NCBI RefSeq assembly: GCF_009827315.1
Contig: NZ_WTYF01000004.1
Span: 1,116,001-1,180,000, forward strand
DNA: 64,000 nucleotides
Reading direction: 5' to 3'
From: Qipengyuania gaetbuli
GTDB taxonomy: Bacteria > Pseudomonadota > Alphaproteobacteria > Sphingomonadales > Sphingomonadaceae
Every line of letters begins with the position of its first letter. Positions within the stretch are counted from its first letter, which is position 1. The notes under the pieces are model-generated. The model made no database searches, was not told the DNA's origin, and saw only the letters and a program-made list of their open reading frames with translations. Shown here piece after piece: positions 36,564 through 46,001 of the stretch. The position numbers and the translations under genes are program-made.

Positions 36564-37118
36564 ATGACAGGACGGGCGACAGGACAGGGCGATGCCGAAC
36601 GGCTGTATGACGAATGGCTCGTCACGCTGGTCCAGTCCGGCGACCGCGCGGCCGGAGAGCGGCTGGCGCGCCGCTGGCAGCCCCGTCTTGCCCGGTCGGC
36701 CAGGCGCGTGTTGCGCAGTGACGAGATGGCGTTGGTGGCGGTGCAGGATACGTGGATTTCGATCCTTCGCGGTATTGGCGGCTTGCGCGAGCCGTCCCGC
36801 TTTGCGCCCTGGGCATTCGGCATCCTGCGGCGCCGCTGCATCGACCGGATACGCAGCGCGCAAAACAGGCGGAGCCACGAGGCGACAAGCGAGGTGGAGC
36901 AGTCCCTTCCGGCGGTTGCCGACGAGCGGGTTGCCATCGACCAGGCCTTTGCCGCGCTGTCGCCCGACCAGCGGCTCGCCGCACAACTTCACTTCGTCGA
37001 GGGCCTGACCCTCGCCGAGATCGCCGCCGTCCACGACGTGCCCCTCGGCACGGCCAAGACCCGGCTGTTCCATGCCCGCCAGAAACTGAAGGCGGCTCTT
37101 GAAGGAGACGACACATGA
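36564..37118 (+). CDS. RNA polymerase sigma factor, ECF subfamily
   Basis: The 184-residue protein has region 2 (about 16-95; LVTLVQSGDRAAGERLARRW, AVQDTWISILRGIGGL, FAPWAFGILRRRCIDRIR) and region 4 (about 125-178; LSPDQRLAAQLHFVEGLTLAEIAAVHDVPLGTAKTRL). It is a sigma-70 family factor without region 1 or 3. ATGA couples it to the next gene, a membrane protein that may be its partner, and a GAAC-type promoter lies just upstream. The regulon is unknown. Confidence 0.92.
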   Translation: MTGRATGQGDAERLYDEWLVTLVQSGDRAAGERLARRWQPRLARSARRVLRSDEMALVAVQDTWISILRGIGGLREPSRFAPWAFGILRRRCIDRIRSAQNRRSHEATSEVEQSLPAVADERVAIDQAFAALSPDQRLAAQLHFVEGLTLAEIAAVHDVPLGTAKTRLFHARQKLKAALEGDDT

Positions 37119-37495
37119 CCGACATCGACGACCGCATCCGCGGCGCGCTGGACGAGGACGACAGGGCCTTCCTTGCCTCGCTGGACGAAGGGCGGGGAAT
37201 GTTCAGCCAGATCGGGGATGTCCTGACCGGCCCGTTGGGCGGATGGTCGAAGCTCATCTTCGCCATCGCCTTCGTGCTCGGGATTGCGCTGGTTTACTTC
37301 GCCTATCGCTTCTTCACCGCCACCGCGTTCGAGGATTCCGTATGGTGGGGTATCGTCACTCTGGGCGCGCTGCTGATGCAGGGCTTCATCAAGGAATGGT
37401 TCTATTCGCGAATGAACATGCTGAGCGTGCTTCGCGAAGTGAAGCGCCTGCAGGTACAAGTAGCGATGCTTAGCGAAAGCGCCCCTAGGGCCTGA
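37115..37495 (+). CDS. Membrane protein coupled to sigma factor (DUF6768-like)
   Basis: The 126-residue protein has an acidic N-terminus (1-40), two membrane segments (about 45-67 and 75-94) and a short coiled C-terminal tail (MNMLSVLREVKRLQVQVAML). It overlaps the sigma factor gene by 4 bases (ATGA) after GAAGGAG, the usual layout for a sigma factor and its membrane partner. It does not show a recognisable anti-sigma domain. The family name is from memory of similar sigma-linked proteins. Confidence 0.75.
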   Translation: MTDIDDRIRGALDEDDRAFLASLDEGRGMFSQIGDVLTGPLGGWSKLIFAIAFVLGIALVYFAYRFFTATAFEDSVWWGIVTLGALLMQGFIKEWFYSRMNMLSVLREVKRLQVQVAMLSESAPRA

Positions 37496-38006
37496 TCTCG
37501 ATCGGCGTGCCGTCGGGGACTAGCGACCACAGCTCTGCAATCTCGCTGTTCGACAGAGCGATGCAGCCATCGGTCCAGTCCCCCGGTACGCGCGCATCGA
37601 ACGGCAGGCCGTTGGGCTGGCCGTGGAGGAAAATCAGCCCGCCCGGCGAACGCCCCTGCCCCTTGGCATATGCGCGGTCGGCATCGTTGGGATAGTCGAT
37701 GTAGAGGCTGAGGTAGTAGCTCGACTGCTCGTTGCCATAGGTAATCCTATAGCGGCCTTCGGGCGTCTTCTCGTCGCCTTCGAAGCGCTTGTGGCCGACT
37801 GGCTGGTCTCCGTATTGCAGGCCGCGATAAGTGCGGATCACCTCTCCGGCCTGATACACCCAGAGCGTGCGGTCCGACTTGTCCACCAGCAGGAAGTCGG
37901 CCCGCTCCCCATCCTGTGCCTGCTGGGCGCGCGCCTCGGGCACCACTTGCGAACAAGCGGTCAGCGACAGGACGGCGAGGAGAGGCAGAAGACGCATCGT
38001 GCGCAT
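37485..38006 (-). CDS. L,D-transpeptidase family lipoprotein (YkuD)
   Basis: The 173-residue protein has a lipobox LSLTAC (C18) and a YkuD domain with catalytic H128 and C148 in FLHGQPNG and DWTDGCIALSNSEI. It should form or edit peptidoglycan or lipoprotein cross-links in the periplasm. ATG at 37997 is an alternative start with slightly better ribosome-site spacing. Its 3' end overlaps that of the convergent membrane-protein gene by 11 bases. Confidence 0.88.
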   Translation of the reverse strand: MRTMRLLPLLAVLSLTACSQVVPEARAQQAQDGERADFLLVDKSDRTLWVYQAGEVIRTYRGLQYGDQPVGHKRFEGDEKTPEGRYRITYGNEQSSYYLSLYIDYPNDADRAYAKGQGRSPGGLIFLHGQPNGLPFDARVPGDWTDGCIALSNSEIAELWSLVPDGTPIEIRP

Positions 38007-38025
38007 CCTGCCACCCGCAGCCTGA

Positions 38026-39315
38026 TCAGTCTATGAAGGGATCGCGCATCAGGATGGTATCGTCGCGTTCCGGGCTGGTCGAAACCAGCGAAACGGGCGT
38101 TTCGATCAGTTCCTGCACGCGCTGGATATATTTCACCGCATTAGCCGGCAGGTCCGCGAAGCTGCGCGCCCCGGCAGTCGATTCCTTCCAGCCGTCCATC
38201 GATTCGTAGATCGGCTCGACTTCCGCCTGGTCGGCGGCGTGGCTGGGCAGGTAGTCGTAGACATTCCCGCGCAGACGGTAGCCGGTGCAGATCTTCACCT
38301 CGTCGAGCCCGTCGAGCACGTCGATCTTGGTGAGCGCGATGCCGGTCACTCCGCTGATCGCGCAGCTCTGGCGCACGATTACCGCGTCGAACCAGCCGAC
38401 GCGGCGCTGGCGACCGGTGACAGTGCCGAATTCATGCCCGCGTTCGCCGATGCCCTTGCCGATTTCGTCGGTCAGCTCGGTCGGGAACGGACCGCTGCCG
38501 ACGCGGGTGGTGTAGGCCTTGACGATGCCCAGCACATAGCCGGTCGCATTGGGACCGAGACCGCTGCCGGCAGCCGCCGTGCCGCTGACCGTGTTCGAAC
38601 TGGTCACGAAGGGATAGGTGCCGTGATCGATGTCGAGCAGGACGCCCTGCGCGCCTTCGAACAGGATTTTCGCGCCGGCCTTGCGGACCTTCTTCAAGCG
38701 TTTCCACACCGGCTGGGCGAACTTGAGCACGAAGGGCGCGATTTCGCGCAGGTCGTTCAGCAGGCGCTCGCGGTCGACCGGAGGCTCGTTGAAGCCGGCG
38801 CGCAATGCGTCATGGTGCGCGCACAGGCGGTCGAGCTGCGGCTCGAGGCTGTCGAGATGGGCCAGGTCGCACACGCGGATCGCGCGGCGGCCGACCTTGT
38901 CTTCGTAAGCCGGGCCGATGCCGCGACCGGTCGTGCCGATCTTGCCCGATCCGGCAGCGGTTTCGCGCAGGCCGTCGAGATCGCGGTGGATCGGCAGGAT
39001 CAGCGGGCAGTTGTCGGCAACGGCAAGATTGTCGGGATTGATGTCGACACCCTGGCCTTCGATCTTCTCGACCTCGGCCTTGAGTGCCCAGGGGTCCAAC
39101 ACCACACCATTGCCGATGATCGACAGCGTGCCTGACACGATGCCCGAGGGCAGCAGCGAGAGCTTGAAGACGTTCCCGTCAATAACCAGCGTATGGCCGG
39201 CATTGTGGCCGCCCTGGAAACGGACGACGGCGTCGGCGCGGCTGGCGAGCCAGTCGACGATCTTGCCCTTGCCCTCATCGCCCCACTGGGCGCCGATCAC
39301 GGTCACATTTGCCAT
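38026..39315 (-). CDS. purA: Adenylosuccinate synthase
   Basis: The 429-residue enzyme joins IMP and aspartate with GTP, the first step from IMP to AMP. Seen: [15 protein letters not shown] (P-loop-like), [46 protein letters not shown]. It ends close to the L,D-transpeptidase gene on the same strand. Confidence 0.97.
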   Translation of the reverse strand: MANVTVIGAQWGDEGKGKIVDWLASRADAVVRFQGGHNAGHTLVIDGNVFKLSLLPSGIVSGTLSIIGNGVVLDPWALKAEVEKIEGQGVDINPDNLAVADNCPLILPIHRDLDGLRETAAGSGKIGTTGRGIGPAYEDKVGRRAIRVCDLAHLDSLEPQLDRLCAHHDALRAGFNEPPVDRERLLNDLREIAPFVLKFAQPVWKRLKKVRKAGAKILFEGAQGVLLDIDHGTYPFVTSSNTVSGTAAAGSGLGPNATGYVLGIVKAYTTRVGSGPFPTELTDEIGKGIGERGHEFGTVTGRQRRVGWFDAVIVRQSCAISGVTGIALTKIDVLDGLDEVKICTGYRLRGNVYDYLPSHAADQAEVEPIYESMDGWKESTAGARSFADLPANAVKYIQRVQELIETPVSLVSTSPERDDTILMRDPFID

Positions 39316-39441
39316 TGGAAGGATTCTCGTATTTCACGGATGCACAAACGCGCGTCGCGTTAGGCGCTTGCACGGCGCGGGGCAAGGCGCATCGGGGAAA
39401 CTTCAGGCGCACTTCTCCATTGTTCCTCCAAAGGAGACCTT

Positions 39442-40257
39442 ATGACCGATTACCCCACCCTCAATCTCAACGACGGCCGCCAGATCCCCCGACTGGGCTT
39501 CGGGACATGGCAGATCCCCGAGGACGAGGCGGCCAAGGCCGTCTCCACCGCTATCGATGTCGGCTACTGGCTGATCGACACGGCCGCGATCTACGAGAAC
39601 GAGCGGGGCGTGGGCGAAGGCGTCGGCGAATGGTCTGACATCTTCCTCCAGACCAAGGTGTGGAACGAGAGCCAAGGTTACGAGCGAGCGAAGCGCGCTG
39701 CCGAGAAATGCCTCGAGCGGCTGGGCCGCGACCACGTCGACATGCTGCTGATCCACTGGCCGTGTCCGGAAAAGGACTTGTTCGTGGACACGTGGAGAGC
39801 CTTCATCGAACTGCGTGAGGAAGGCTTGGCCAAGTCGATCGGCGTGTCGAATTTCCGCGAACAGGACCTGCGCCGGCTGGTGGATGAGACCGGTGTCGTC
39901 CCCGCACTCAACCAGGTCGAACTGCATCCCAGCTTCCAGCAACGTTCGCTGCGCAAGGTCCACGAGGAACTCGGCATCGTCACGCAGAGCTGGTCGCCGC
40001 TCGGCCAAGGCAAGGGATTGGAAGACGAGACCATCGCCGCCATCGCCGAGGAGACCGGCCAGCCCGCCAGCGCGGTGATCATCCGCTGGCACATCCAGCA
40101 CGGCTTCTCGACGATCCCGAAGGCCAGCAGCCGCGACCATATCGAGGCGAATTTCAAGGCCCTGTCTTTCACCTTGTCCGATGAGCAGATGGCGCGGATC
40201 GACGCGCTCGACAGCGAGGACGGGCGCATGGGACCCGATCCGTCCGACTTCGGCTGA
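39442..40257 (+). CDS. Aldo/keto reductase
   Basis: The 271-residue NADPH-dependent oxidoreductase has the catalytic tetrad D46, Y51 (WLIDTAAIYENE), K72 and H105 (LLIHWP). It resembles the 2,5-diketo-gluconate reductase group. AAAGGAGA precedes the ATG at good spacing. The true substrate is unknown. Confidence 0.9.
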   Translation: MTDYPTLNLNDGRQIPRLGFGTWQIPEDEAAKAVSTAIDVGYWLIDTAAIYENERGVGEGVGEWSDIFLQTKVWNESQGYERAKRAAEKCLERLGRDHVDMLLIHWPCPEKDLFVDTWRAFIELREEGLAKSIGVSNFREQDLRRLVDETGVVPALNQVELHPSFQQRSLRKVHEELGIVTQSWSPLGQGKGLEDETIAAIAEETGQPASAVIIRWHIQHGFSTIPKASSRDHIEANFKALSFTLSDEQMARIDALDSEDGRMGPDPSDFG

Positions 40258-40305
40258 TGCGAAGGGGGTGCGGGGTCGCAAATGCGGTGCTAAAGGCGCG
40301 CCGAA

Positions 40306-41256
40306 ATGACCGAGCACCCCATCCGCATCGCCGCGCTCTACCACTTCACGCGGCTCGACGATCCCGCTTCGCTGCGCGCGCCGCTGCAGGCGTTGTGCGA
40401 GGAACAAGGCGTGCGCGGCACGCTTCTGCTGGCAGGCGAAGGCATCAACGGGACGATCGCAGGCAGCGACGAGGGCATCCAGGCGGTGCTCGAGCATATC
40501 CGCGCCCTGCCCGGCTGCGCCGACCTCGAAGTGAAGGAATCGCGAGCCGAGAGGATGCCCTTCTACCGCAGCAAGGTGCGGCTGAAGAAAGAGATTGTGA
40601 CCATGGGCCAGCCGGACCTCGATCCGGTGGATGGCGTCGGCACCTATGTCGCGCCGGAAGACTGGAACGCGCTGATTTCGGACCCCGACACGATCCTGAT
40701 CGACACGCGCAACGACTACGAGGTGCAGATCGGCACGTTCGAAGGCGCGATCGACCCCGAAACGAAGAGTTTCCGCGAATTTCCCGAGTGGTTCCGCGCC
40801 AGGCGCGCCGAATTCGAGGCAGAAGGCAAGACACCGCGCATCGCCATGTTCTGCACCGGCGGCATCCGCTGCGAGAAGTCGACCGCCTTCGTAAAGGCCG
40901 AGGGACTGGACGAGGTCTATCACCTCAAGGGCGGCATCCTCAAATACCTCGAGGACATCCCCGAGGAAGAGAGCCTGTGGCGCGGCGAATGCTTCGTTTT
41001 CGACGAGCGCGTCAGCGTGAAGCACGGCCTGGAAGTGGGCGAACACAGCCTGTGCCGTGCGTGCCGGATGCCCCTGTCGGAAGAAGACAAGGCACGCGAC
41101 ACCTATGTCGAGGGCGTGTCGTGCCACCACTGCCATTCGACACGCACCGACGAACAGCGCGCCCGCTATGCGGAGCGGCACCGCCAGTCGAAGCTCGCCC
41201 GCCAGCGCGGCGAGGCCCATGTCGGGCGCAAGCTGGAGCCTCGCGGTGACGGCTGA
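40306..41256 (+). CDS. trhO: tRNA uridine(34) hydroxylase TrhO (rhodanese family)
   Basis: The 316-residue protein has an N-terminal ferredoxin-like domain, a rhodanese domain with the active cysteine C183 in [13 protein letters not shown], and a C-terminal zinc-type cluster (CRACRMP and CHHCHST). TrhO hydroxylates U34 of tRNA in an oxygen-dependent reaction. Its last 11 bases overlap the GTG start of the GST gene. Confidence 0.92.
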   Translation: MTEHPIRIAALYHFTRLDDPASLRAPLQALCEEQGVRGTLLLAGEGINGTIAGSDEGIQAVLEHIRALPGCADLEVKESRAERMPFYRSKVRLKKEIVTMGQPDLDPVDGVGTYVAPEDWNALISDPDTILIDTRNDYEVQIGTFEGAIDPETKSFREFPEWFRARRAEFEAEGKTPRIAMFCTGGIRCEKSTAFVKAEGLDEVYHLKGGILKYLEDIPEEESLWRGECFVFDERVSVKHGLEVGEHSLCRACRMPLSEEDKARDTYVEGVSCHHCHSTRTDEQRARYAERHRQSKLARQRGEAHVGRKLEPRGDG

Positions 41257-41860
41257 GACCGTCCTCTACAGCTTCCGCCGCTGCCCCTATGCGATGCGGG
41301 CCCGCATGGCGCTCAAGGTCAGCGGCGCCGAATACGAACACCGCGAAGTGGTGCTACGCGACAAGCCCGCGGCCATGCTTGAAGCCTCGCCCAAGGGCAC
41401 GGTGCCGGTGCTGGTCCTGCCGGATGGTTCGGTGATCGAGGAGAGCCTAGAAGTCATGTTTTGGGCGCTCGCGCAGGACGACCCCGAACGCTGGCTGGAC
41501 CGCAAGGACGATGATCTCGTCGCAGCCAATGACGGACCGTTCAAGCACAGCCTCGACCGGTACAAGTACCATACGCGTTACGAGGACGTAAATCCCGAGG
41601 CGCACCGCGAACAATGCATCGCGCACCTTGCTCGGCTCGAGGAACGGCTGGCAGACCAGCCCTTCCTGTCAGGGCAGGCACGCGGCTTTACCGATATCGC
41701 GATTTTTCCCTTCGTTCGGCAGTTCGCCAATCACGATGCCGAGCGGTTCGAGGCCGAGAACCTGCCCCGCACCCGCGCTTGGCTGGACGGCCTCACCGGA
41801 TCTGAACTGTTTGCAGCCATCATGGCCAAGTTCCCGAAGTGGGAGCCAGCCGAGGCCTAG
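41246..41860 (+). CDS. Glutathione S-transferase family protein
   Basis: The 204-residue protein has an N-terminal thioredoxin-like domain ([18 protein letters not shown]13) with the [14 protein letters not shown] glutathione-binding segment, and a helical C-terminal domain ending [14 protein letters not shown]. The start is GTG within the trhO end. It shares CTAG at its stop with the convergent hisZ gene. Confidence 0.87.
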   Translation: MTAETVLYSFRRCPYAMRARMALKVSGAEYEHREVVLRDKPAAMLEASPKGTVPVLVLPDGSVIEESLEVMFWALAQDDPERWLDRKDDDLVAANDGPFKHSLDRYKYHTRYEDVNPEAHREQCIAHLARLEERLADQPFLSGQARGFTDIAIFPFVRQFANHDAERFEAENLPRTRAWLDGLTGSELFAAIMAKFPKWEPAEA

Positions 41861-42969
41861 AGCGGGGTCGCCTCGCCGCCGCGGAGGCTGTGCGTGCAGC
41901 CCAGCGCCTGCGGATCTTCGTCGCCCGTTACCGCAGCGACCGTCCGCCAGCCGTCGGAACGAAAGCGGCGAGCTGCTGCCCGGTCGTGATCGAGCGGCAG
42001 GAACACGGCCTTGCGCATATCGGTAGCTAGCGCGCCCAGCGCTTCGAGGATCGGCTCCATATATAGTGAGAAGCCCGTTGCCGCCTCCTCGCTGCCCTTG
42101 ATGGCATAGGTGCCGCCGCGCCCCAGCGCGCCGCGTGCATTGTCGGCGTGCAGCGTGAAGCCGAACCAGCTCTGGTAGCCGAAGCCGTGGCGTTCAGAAG
42201 GATCGAGTGTCAGGCGCACGCGGTCGCCCAGTGTCGCGGCGACTTCGCGCAGCGCCGAGGTCCGGCTGGCGAGCACACCGCCAGCGTCCAGCGCTGACAG
42301 CTTGTCGAGCGCCTGCTCGAAAGGACCGGCGGCATAGATCAGCGGCAAGTAGGCCTCGCCGCCTGCCGCCTTCAGCCCGGCCGCATCCTTCATATCGAGT
42401 TCGCGGCGAACCGCTTCGCGCTGTTCGGGCGCGAGCGGGAGCGCCTCCTCGCTCAACGTATCGACGAGGTCGGGCATGGTGAGATCGACCGACAGGCCGG
42501 TGACGCCCGCCGCGTCGAGCGCGTCGAGCGCAACGGCAACGGCCTCGGCTGCCGCCGCGACGCTATCGCTGCCCACCAGTTCCGCGCCCAGCTGGAGGCG
42601 CTGGCGAGCGGGGTCGAGCTGGTCTGCCTTGATGGTCGCAACCTCGCCCGCATAGCACAGGCGCAGCGGGCGCGGAGCTTCGCGCAGCGAGGTGGCCGCG
42701 ATGCGACCGACCTGCACGGTCATGTCGCTGCGCAGGGCCAGCGTGCGCAGGCTTTCCGGATCGGTGAAGCGCACCATGCGGCGCGTCGCCACGCCTTCCA
42801 TGCGGCCTGCCAGCGAATGCTCAAACTCCACCAGCGGCGGGCGCACGCGGTCGTAACCGTGGGCATCCATCGCGCCGAGGATTTCGCGCAGGGCGCGCGT
42901 TATCGCTGCGGCGCGCGCAGGGAGGGCGTCTTCGAGGCCGACGGGCAGGAGATCGTCTGGATGGGTCAT
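41857..42969 (-). CDS. hisZ: ATP phosphoribosyltransferase regulatory subunit HisZ
   Basis: The 370-residue protein resembles a histidyl-tRNA synthetase core without the anticodon domain: FTDPESLRTLALRSDMTVQVGR and RLQLGAELVGSDS. With a short HisG it forms ATP phosphoribosyltransferase, first enzyme of histidine synthesis. hisG is not in the window. MTHPDDLLP is the preferred start. It follows serA on the same strand. Confidence 0.9.
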   Translation of the reverse strand: MTHPDDLLPVGLEDALPARAAAITRALREILGAMDAHGYDRVRPPLVEFEHSLAGRMEGVATRRMVRFTDPESLRTLALRSDMTVQVGRIAATSLREAPRPLRLCYAGEVATIKADQLDPARQRLQLGAELVGSDSVAAAAEAVAVALDALDAAGVTGLSVDLTMPDLVDTLSEEALPLAPEQREAVRRELDMKDAAGLKAAGGEAYLPLIYAAGPFEQALDKLSALDAGGVLASRTSALREVAATLGDRVRLTLDPSERHGFGYQSWFGFTLHADNARGALGRGGTYAIKGSEEAATGFSLYMEPILEALGALATDMRKAVFLPLDHDRAAARRFRSDGWRTVAAVTGDEDPQALGCTHSLRGGEATPL

Positions 42970-42995
42970 CGCGCCGCCCCCTGCCCTATCGCGTC

Positions 42996-44579
42996 TCAGA
43001 ATTCCAGCGGGATAACAGTCTTCACGCCTTCCAGCGCGCAAGCCGCCTTGACCACGTCCTGTGGGATCGGCTGGTCGACACTTAGCAGCAGCACCGCTTC
43101 CCCGCCCGCTTCGCGGCGGCCGAGGTTGAAGGTGCCGATGTTGATGCCGCTCTCACCCAGCAGCGAACCGATACGGCCGATGAAGCCCGGCGCGTCCTGA
43201 TTGACGATGTAGAGCATGTGCCCGTCCAGTTCGGCCTCGATGCGCACGCCGAAAATCTCGACGAGGCGCGGCGCCTCGGCCCCGAACAGCGTGCCTGCAA
43301 CCGAACGGTCGCCTGCATCGGTGCCGACCGTCACGCGCAGGAGGGTGTTGTACGCGCCTTCCTTCTCGTGCCGGATCGAACGGATGTCGAGGCCGCGTTC
43401 CTTGGCGAGGAAGGGCGCGTTGACCATGTTCACCGTGTCCGAATACTGGCGCATCAGCCCTGCCAGCACCGCGCCTTCGATCGGCTTGCCCGACAGTTCG
43501 GCAGCAGCGCCTTCGCGCTCGATGCTGATCTTGGTGAGGTTGCCATGCGCCAGCTGGCCGACGAGGCTGCCGAGGTTTTCGGCAAGACCCATGTAGGGCT
43601 TCAGCTTGGGCGCTTCTTCTGCGCTCAGGCTCGGCATGTTGAGCGCGTTGGTGACGCCGCCGTTGACCAGGAAATCGGCCATCTGCTCTGCCACCTGCAG
43701 CGCGACATTGACCTGCGCTTCGGTCGTGCTGGCGCCGAGGTGCGGGGTGCAGATGAAATTGGGCTTGCCGAACAGCGGGCTCTCGTTGGCCGGTTCGGTC
43801 TGGAACACGTCCAGTGCCGCACCTGCCACCTGGCCGCTGTCGAGTGCATCGGCGAGCGCTTCCTCGTCGATCAGTCCGCCGCGCGCACAGTTGACGATGC
43901 GCACGCCCTTCTTCGTCTTGGCGAGGTTTTCACGGCTGAGGATGTTGCGCGTTTCGTCGGTCAGCGGCGTGTGCAGCGTGATGAAATCCGCGCGGGCCAG
44001 CAGCGTGTCGAGATCGACCTTTTCGACCCCGATCTCGATGGCGCGTTCGGGCGTCAGGAAGGGGTCGAAAGCGACGACCTTCATCTTCAGGCCGAGCGCG
44101 CGGCTGGCTACGATCGAGCCGATGTTGCCCGCGCCGATAAGGCCCAGCGTCTTGCCGGTCACTTCGACGCCCATGAAATCGTTCTTCGGCCATTCGCCTG
44201 CCTGCGTGCGGCGGTCGGCAGCAGGGATCTGGCGGGCCAGCGCCATGATCATGGCGATGGCGTGTTCGGCCGTGGTGATCGAGTTGCCGAACGGCGTGTT
44301 CATCACGACGACGCCCTTGCCGCTGGCATAGGGGATATCGACGTTGTCGACGCCGATACCGGCGCGGCCCACGACCTTGAGATTGGTCGCGGCATCGAGG
44401 ATTTCGGGCGTGACCTTGGTCGCCGAACGGATGGCGAGGCCATCGTACTGGCCGATCACGGATTTGAGTTCATCCGGGGTCATGCCCGGCTTCACGTCGA
44501 CATCGCAGCCACGCTCTTCGAAGATGCGGGCGGCATTCGGGTCCATCTTGTCGCTGATGAGGACTTTGGGTTTGCTCAT
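42996..44579 (-). CDS. serA: D-3-phosphoglycerate dehydrogenase
   Basis: The 527-residue enzyme makes 3-phosphohydroxypyruvate, the first step to serine. Seen: nucleotide fold TLGLIGAGNIGSIVA, RIVNCARGGLIDEEAL, PHLGASTTEAQ and a C-terminal ACT domain (GFIGRIGSLLGESGINIG) for serine feedback. It follows serC on the same strand with two hairpins in the 90-base gap. Confidence 0.95.
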   Translation of the reverse strand: MSKPKVLISDKMDPNAARIFEERGCDVDVKPGMTPDELKSVIGQYDGLAIRSATKVTPEILDAATNLKVVGRAGIGVDNVDIPYASGKGVVVMNTPFGNSITTAEHAIAMIMALARQIPAADRRTQAGEWPKNDFMGVEVTGKTLGLIGAGNIGSIVASRALGLKMKVVAFDPFLTPERAIEIGVEKVDLDTLLARADFITLHTPLTDETRNILSRENLAKTKKGVRIVNCARGGLIDEEALADALDSGQVAGAALDVFQTEPANESPLFGKPNFICTPHLGASTTEAQVNVALQVAEQMADFLVNGGVTNALNMPSLSAEEAPKLKPYMGLAENLGSLVGQLAHGNLTKISIEREGAAAELSGKPIEGAVLAGLMRQYSDTVNMVNAPFLAKERGLDIRSIRHEKEGAYNTLLRVTVGTDAGDRSVAGTLFGAEAPRLVEIFGVRIEAELDGHMLYIVNQDAPGFIGRIGSLLGESGINIGTFNLGRREAGGEAVLLLSVDQPIPQDVVKAACALEGVKTVIPLEF

Positions 44580-44601
44580 GACGGAATATTCCTGTCGTTC
44601 T

Positions 44602-44618
44602 CCCGGCGATCGGCCGGG
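44602..44618 (-). promoter_or_regulatory. Hairpin in the serC-serA gap, near the serA start
   Basis: Six-base-pair inverted repeat CCCGGC / GCCGGG around the loop GATCG in the region before the serA ATG. It may affect processing or partial termination of the serC-serA transcript. A role is not proven. Confidence 0.35.
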
Positions 44619-44640
44619 CATTGATATTGTGAGAAGAGGC

Positions 44641-44662
44641 GGCGGCCCGCAGTGGGGCCGCC
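44641..44662 (-). terminator. Hairpin immediately downstream of serC
   Basis: GGCGGCCC / GGGCCGCC, eight base pairs around a six-base loop, 7 bases after the serC stop. On the minus strand the bases after it (GCCTCTTCTC) are only partly T-rich, so it could be a weak terminator or an attenuator between serC and serA. Confidence 0.5.
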
Positions 44663-44669
44663 AGCCGGA

Positions 44670-45827
44670 TCAGCCGTTCTTGACCTGCTCGTAGGCCCAT
44701 TCGATCCACGGCAGGAGACGCTTCAGGTCTTCCTGTTCGACCGTGCCGCCGCACCAGATGCGCAAGCTCGGCGGGGCATCGCGGTAGCCGTTGAAGTCGT
44801 AACCTACATCGCGGTCTTCGAGCAGCTTGACGATCTTCTTCGGAACGCCCGCCTTATCCTCGTCGGACAGGCTTTCGTACCAGTCGCCCTGGAAGACGAA
44901 GCACACGCCAGTGTTGGTCTGCTTGGCAGGGTCGGAGACCATGTTGCGCAGCCACGGGGTCGCCTCGATCCAGTCCTTGACGATCTTGGCATTGGCGTCG
45001 GCGCGTTCGAACATGGCCTTGCGGCCACCGAGCGCCTGCGCCCATTCGAGCGCGTCGATGTAGTCTTCGGTCGCCAGCATCGAGGGCGTGTTGATCGTCT
45101 CGCCGCGGAAGATGCCTTCGTTGATCTTGCCGCCCTTCTTGAGACGGAAGAGCTTGGGCAGCGGCCATTTGGGATCATATTCCTCGATCCGGTTCACTGC
45201 CTTGGGGCTGAGGATCAGCATACCGTGTTGGGCTTCGCTGCCCATCACCTTCTGCCAGCTGTAGGTCGTGGCATCCAGCTTGCCCCAGTCCATCTCCATC
45301 GCGAAGACAGCGCTGGTAGCGTCGTTGATGGTCACGCCTTCCCGGCCTTCGGCCAGCCAGTCGGTGTTCGGGATCTTGGCGCCCGAGGTGGTGCCGTTCC
45401 AGGTGAAGACGACGTCATTGTCCTGCGGGATCGACGCGAGGTCGGGGATTTCGCCGTAATCGGCATCGAGCGCGGTCAGCTTCGGCAGCTTGAGCTGCTT
45501 GACCGCATCCTGGATCCAGACATTTCCGAAGCTTTCCCATGCCGCGACCGTGGCCGGGCGGTCGGGGCGCAGCATCGTCCACATGGCGCATTCCAGCGCG
45601 CCGGTGTCCGAGGCGGGCATGATGCCGACCAGGTAATCCTCGGGCACGCCGAGCATCTCCTTCGACAGGTCGATGGCATATTTCAGCCGCGACTTGCCGA
45701 GGGCGCTGCGATGCGAGCGTCCGAGCGATTCGGTTTTGAGGTTGGAAGCCGACCAGCCGAGATGCTTGGCGGTCGGACCCGACGAAAAGAAAGGGCGCTC
45801 AGGCTTGAGCGTCGGTTCGGCAGTCAT
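44670..45827 (-). CDS. serC: Phosphoserine aminotransferase
   Basis: The 385-residue PLP enzyme converts phosphohydroxypyruvate to phosphoserine. Seen: PFFSSGPTAKHLGW near the N-terminus, WNGTTSGAKIPN, and the cofactor lysine in TYSWQKVMGSEAQHG. AAGGAGA precedes the ATG. The leader contains a candidate serC RNA element that would pair with this ribosome site, so translation may be regulated. Confidence 0.95.
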   Translation of the reverse strand: MTAEPTLKPERPFFSSGPTAKHLGWSASNLKTESLGRSHRSALGKSRLKYAIDLSKEMLGVPEDYLVGIMPASDTGALECAMWTMLRPDRPATVAAWESFGNVWIQDAVKQLKLPKLTALDADYGEIPDLASIPQDNDVVFTWNGTTSGAKIPNTDWLAEGREGVTINDATSAVFAMEMDWGKLDATTYSWQKVMGSEAQHGMLILSPKAVNRIEEYDPKWPLPKLFRLKKGGKINEGIFRGETINTPSMLATEDYIDALEWAQALGGRKAMFERADANAKIVKDWIEATPWLRNMVSDPAKQTNTGVCFVFQGDWYESLSDEDKAGVPKKIVKLLEDRDVGYDFNGYRDAPPSLRIWCGGTVEQEDLKRLLPWIEWAYEQVKNG

Positions 45828-45832
45828 GTATT

Positions 45833-45870
45833 CTCTCCTTGCAGAGAGCACGCGCGGCGTTGGGACCGCG
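45833..45870 (-). ncRNA. Candidate serC RNA motif in the serC leader
   Basis: Two short hairpins on the minus strand: CGCGG/CCGCG around 8 bases (45853-45870), and CTCTC/GAGAG around 6 bases (45833-45848); the second pairs with the ribosome site AAGGAGAG of serC. This layout agrees with the serC motif described upstream of alphaproteobacterial serC genes, recalled from the literature. No covariation test was possible. Confidence 0.45.
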
Positions 45871-45888
45871 TGGCCCGCTGGCGGCAAT

Positions 45889-45916
45889 AATGTTGCAACG
45901 CAGCAAGTCAATGCGA
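45889..45916 (-). promoter_or_regulatory. Possible promoter of serC-serA
   Basis: On the minus strand TTGACT and TATTGC are separated by 16 bases, close to the sigma-70 consensus, about 60-90 bases before the serC start. The transcript would begin just before the candidate serC RNA element. Confidence 0.4.
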
Positions 45917-46001
45917 AATAGGAATCCATCGACAGGCCGTTCGCCCTGCCGGATCAACGCCCTCTCGCCAAAAACGGTCCTGCGCCTTATGGGCGCAGGC
46001 A

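Noticed and set aside
43218..44624. A 468-codon plus-strand frame opposite serA
   Set aside because: Antisense to SerA with intact motifs; no ribosome site or recognisable domain.
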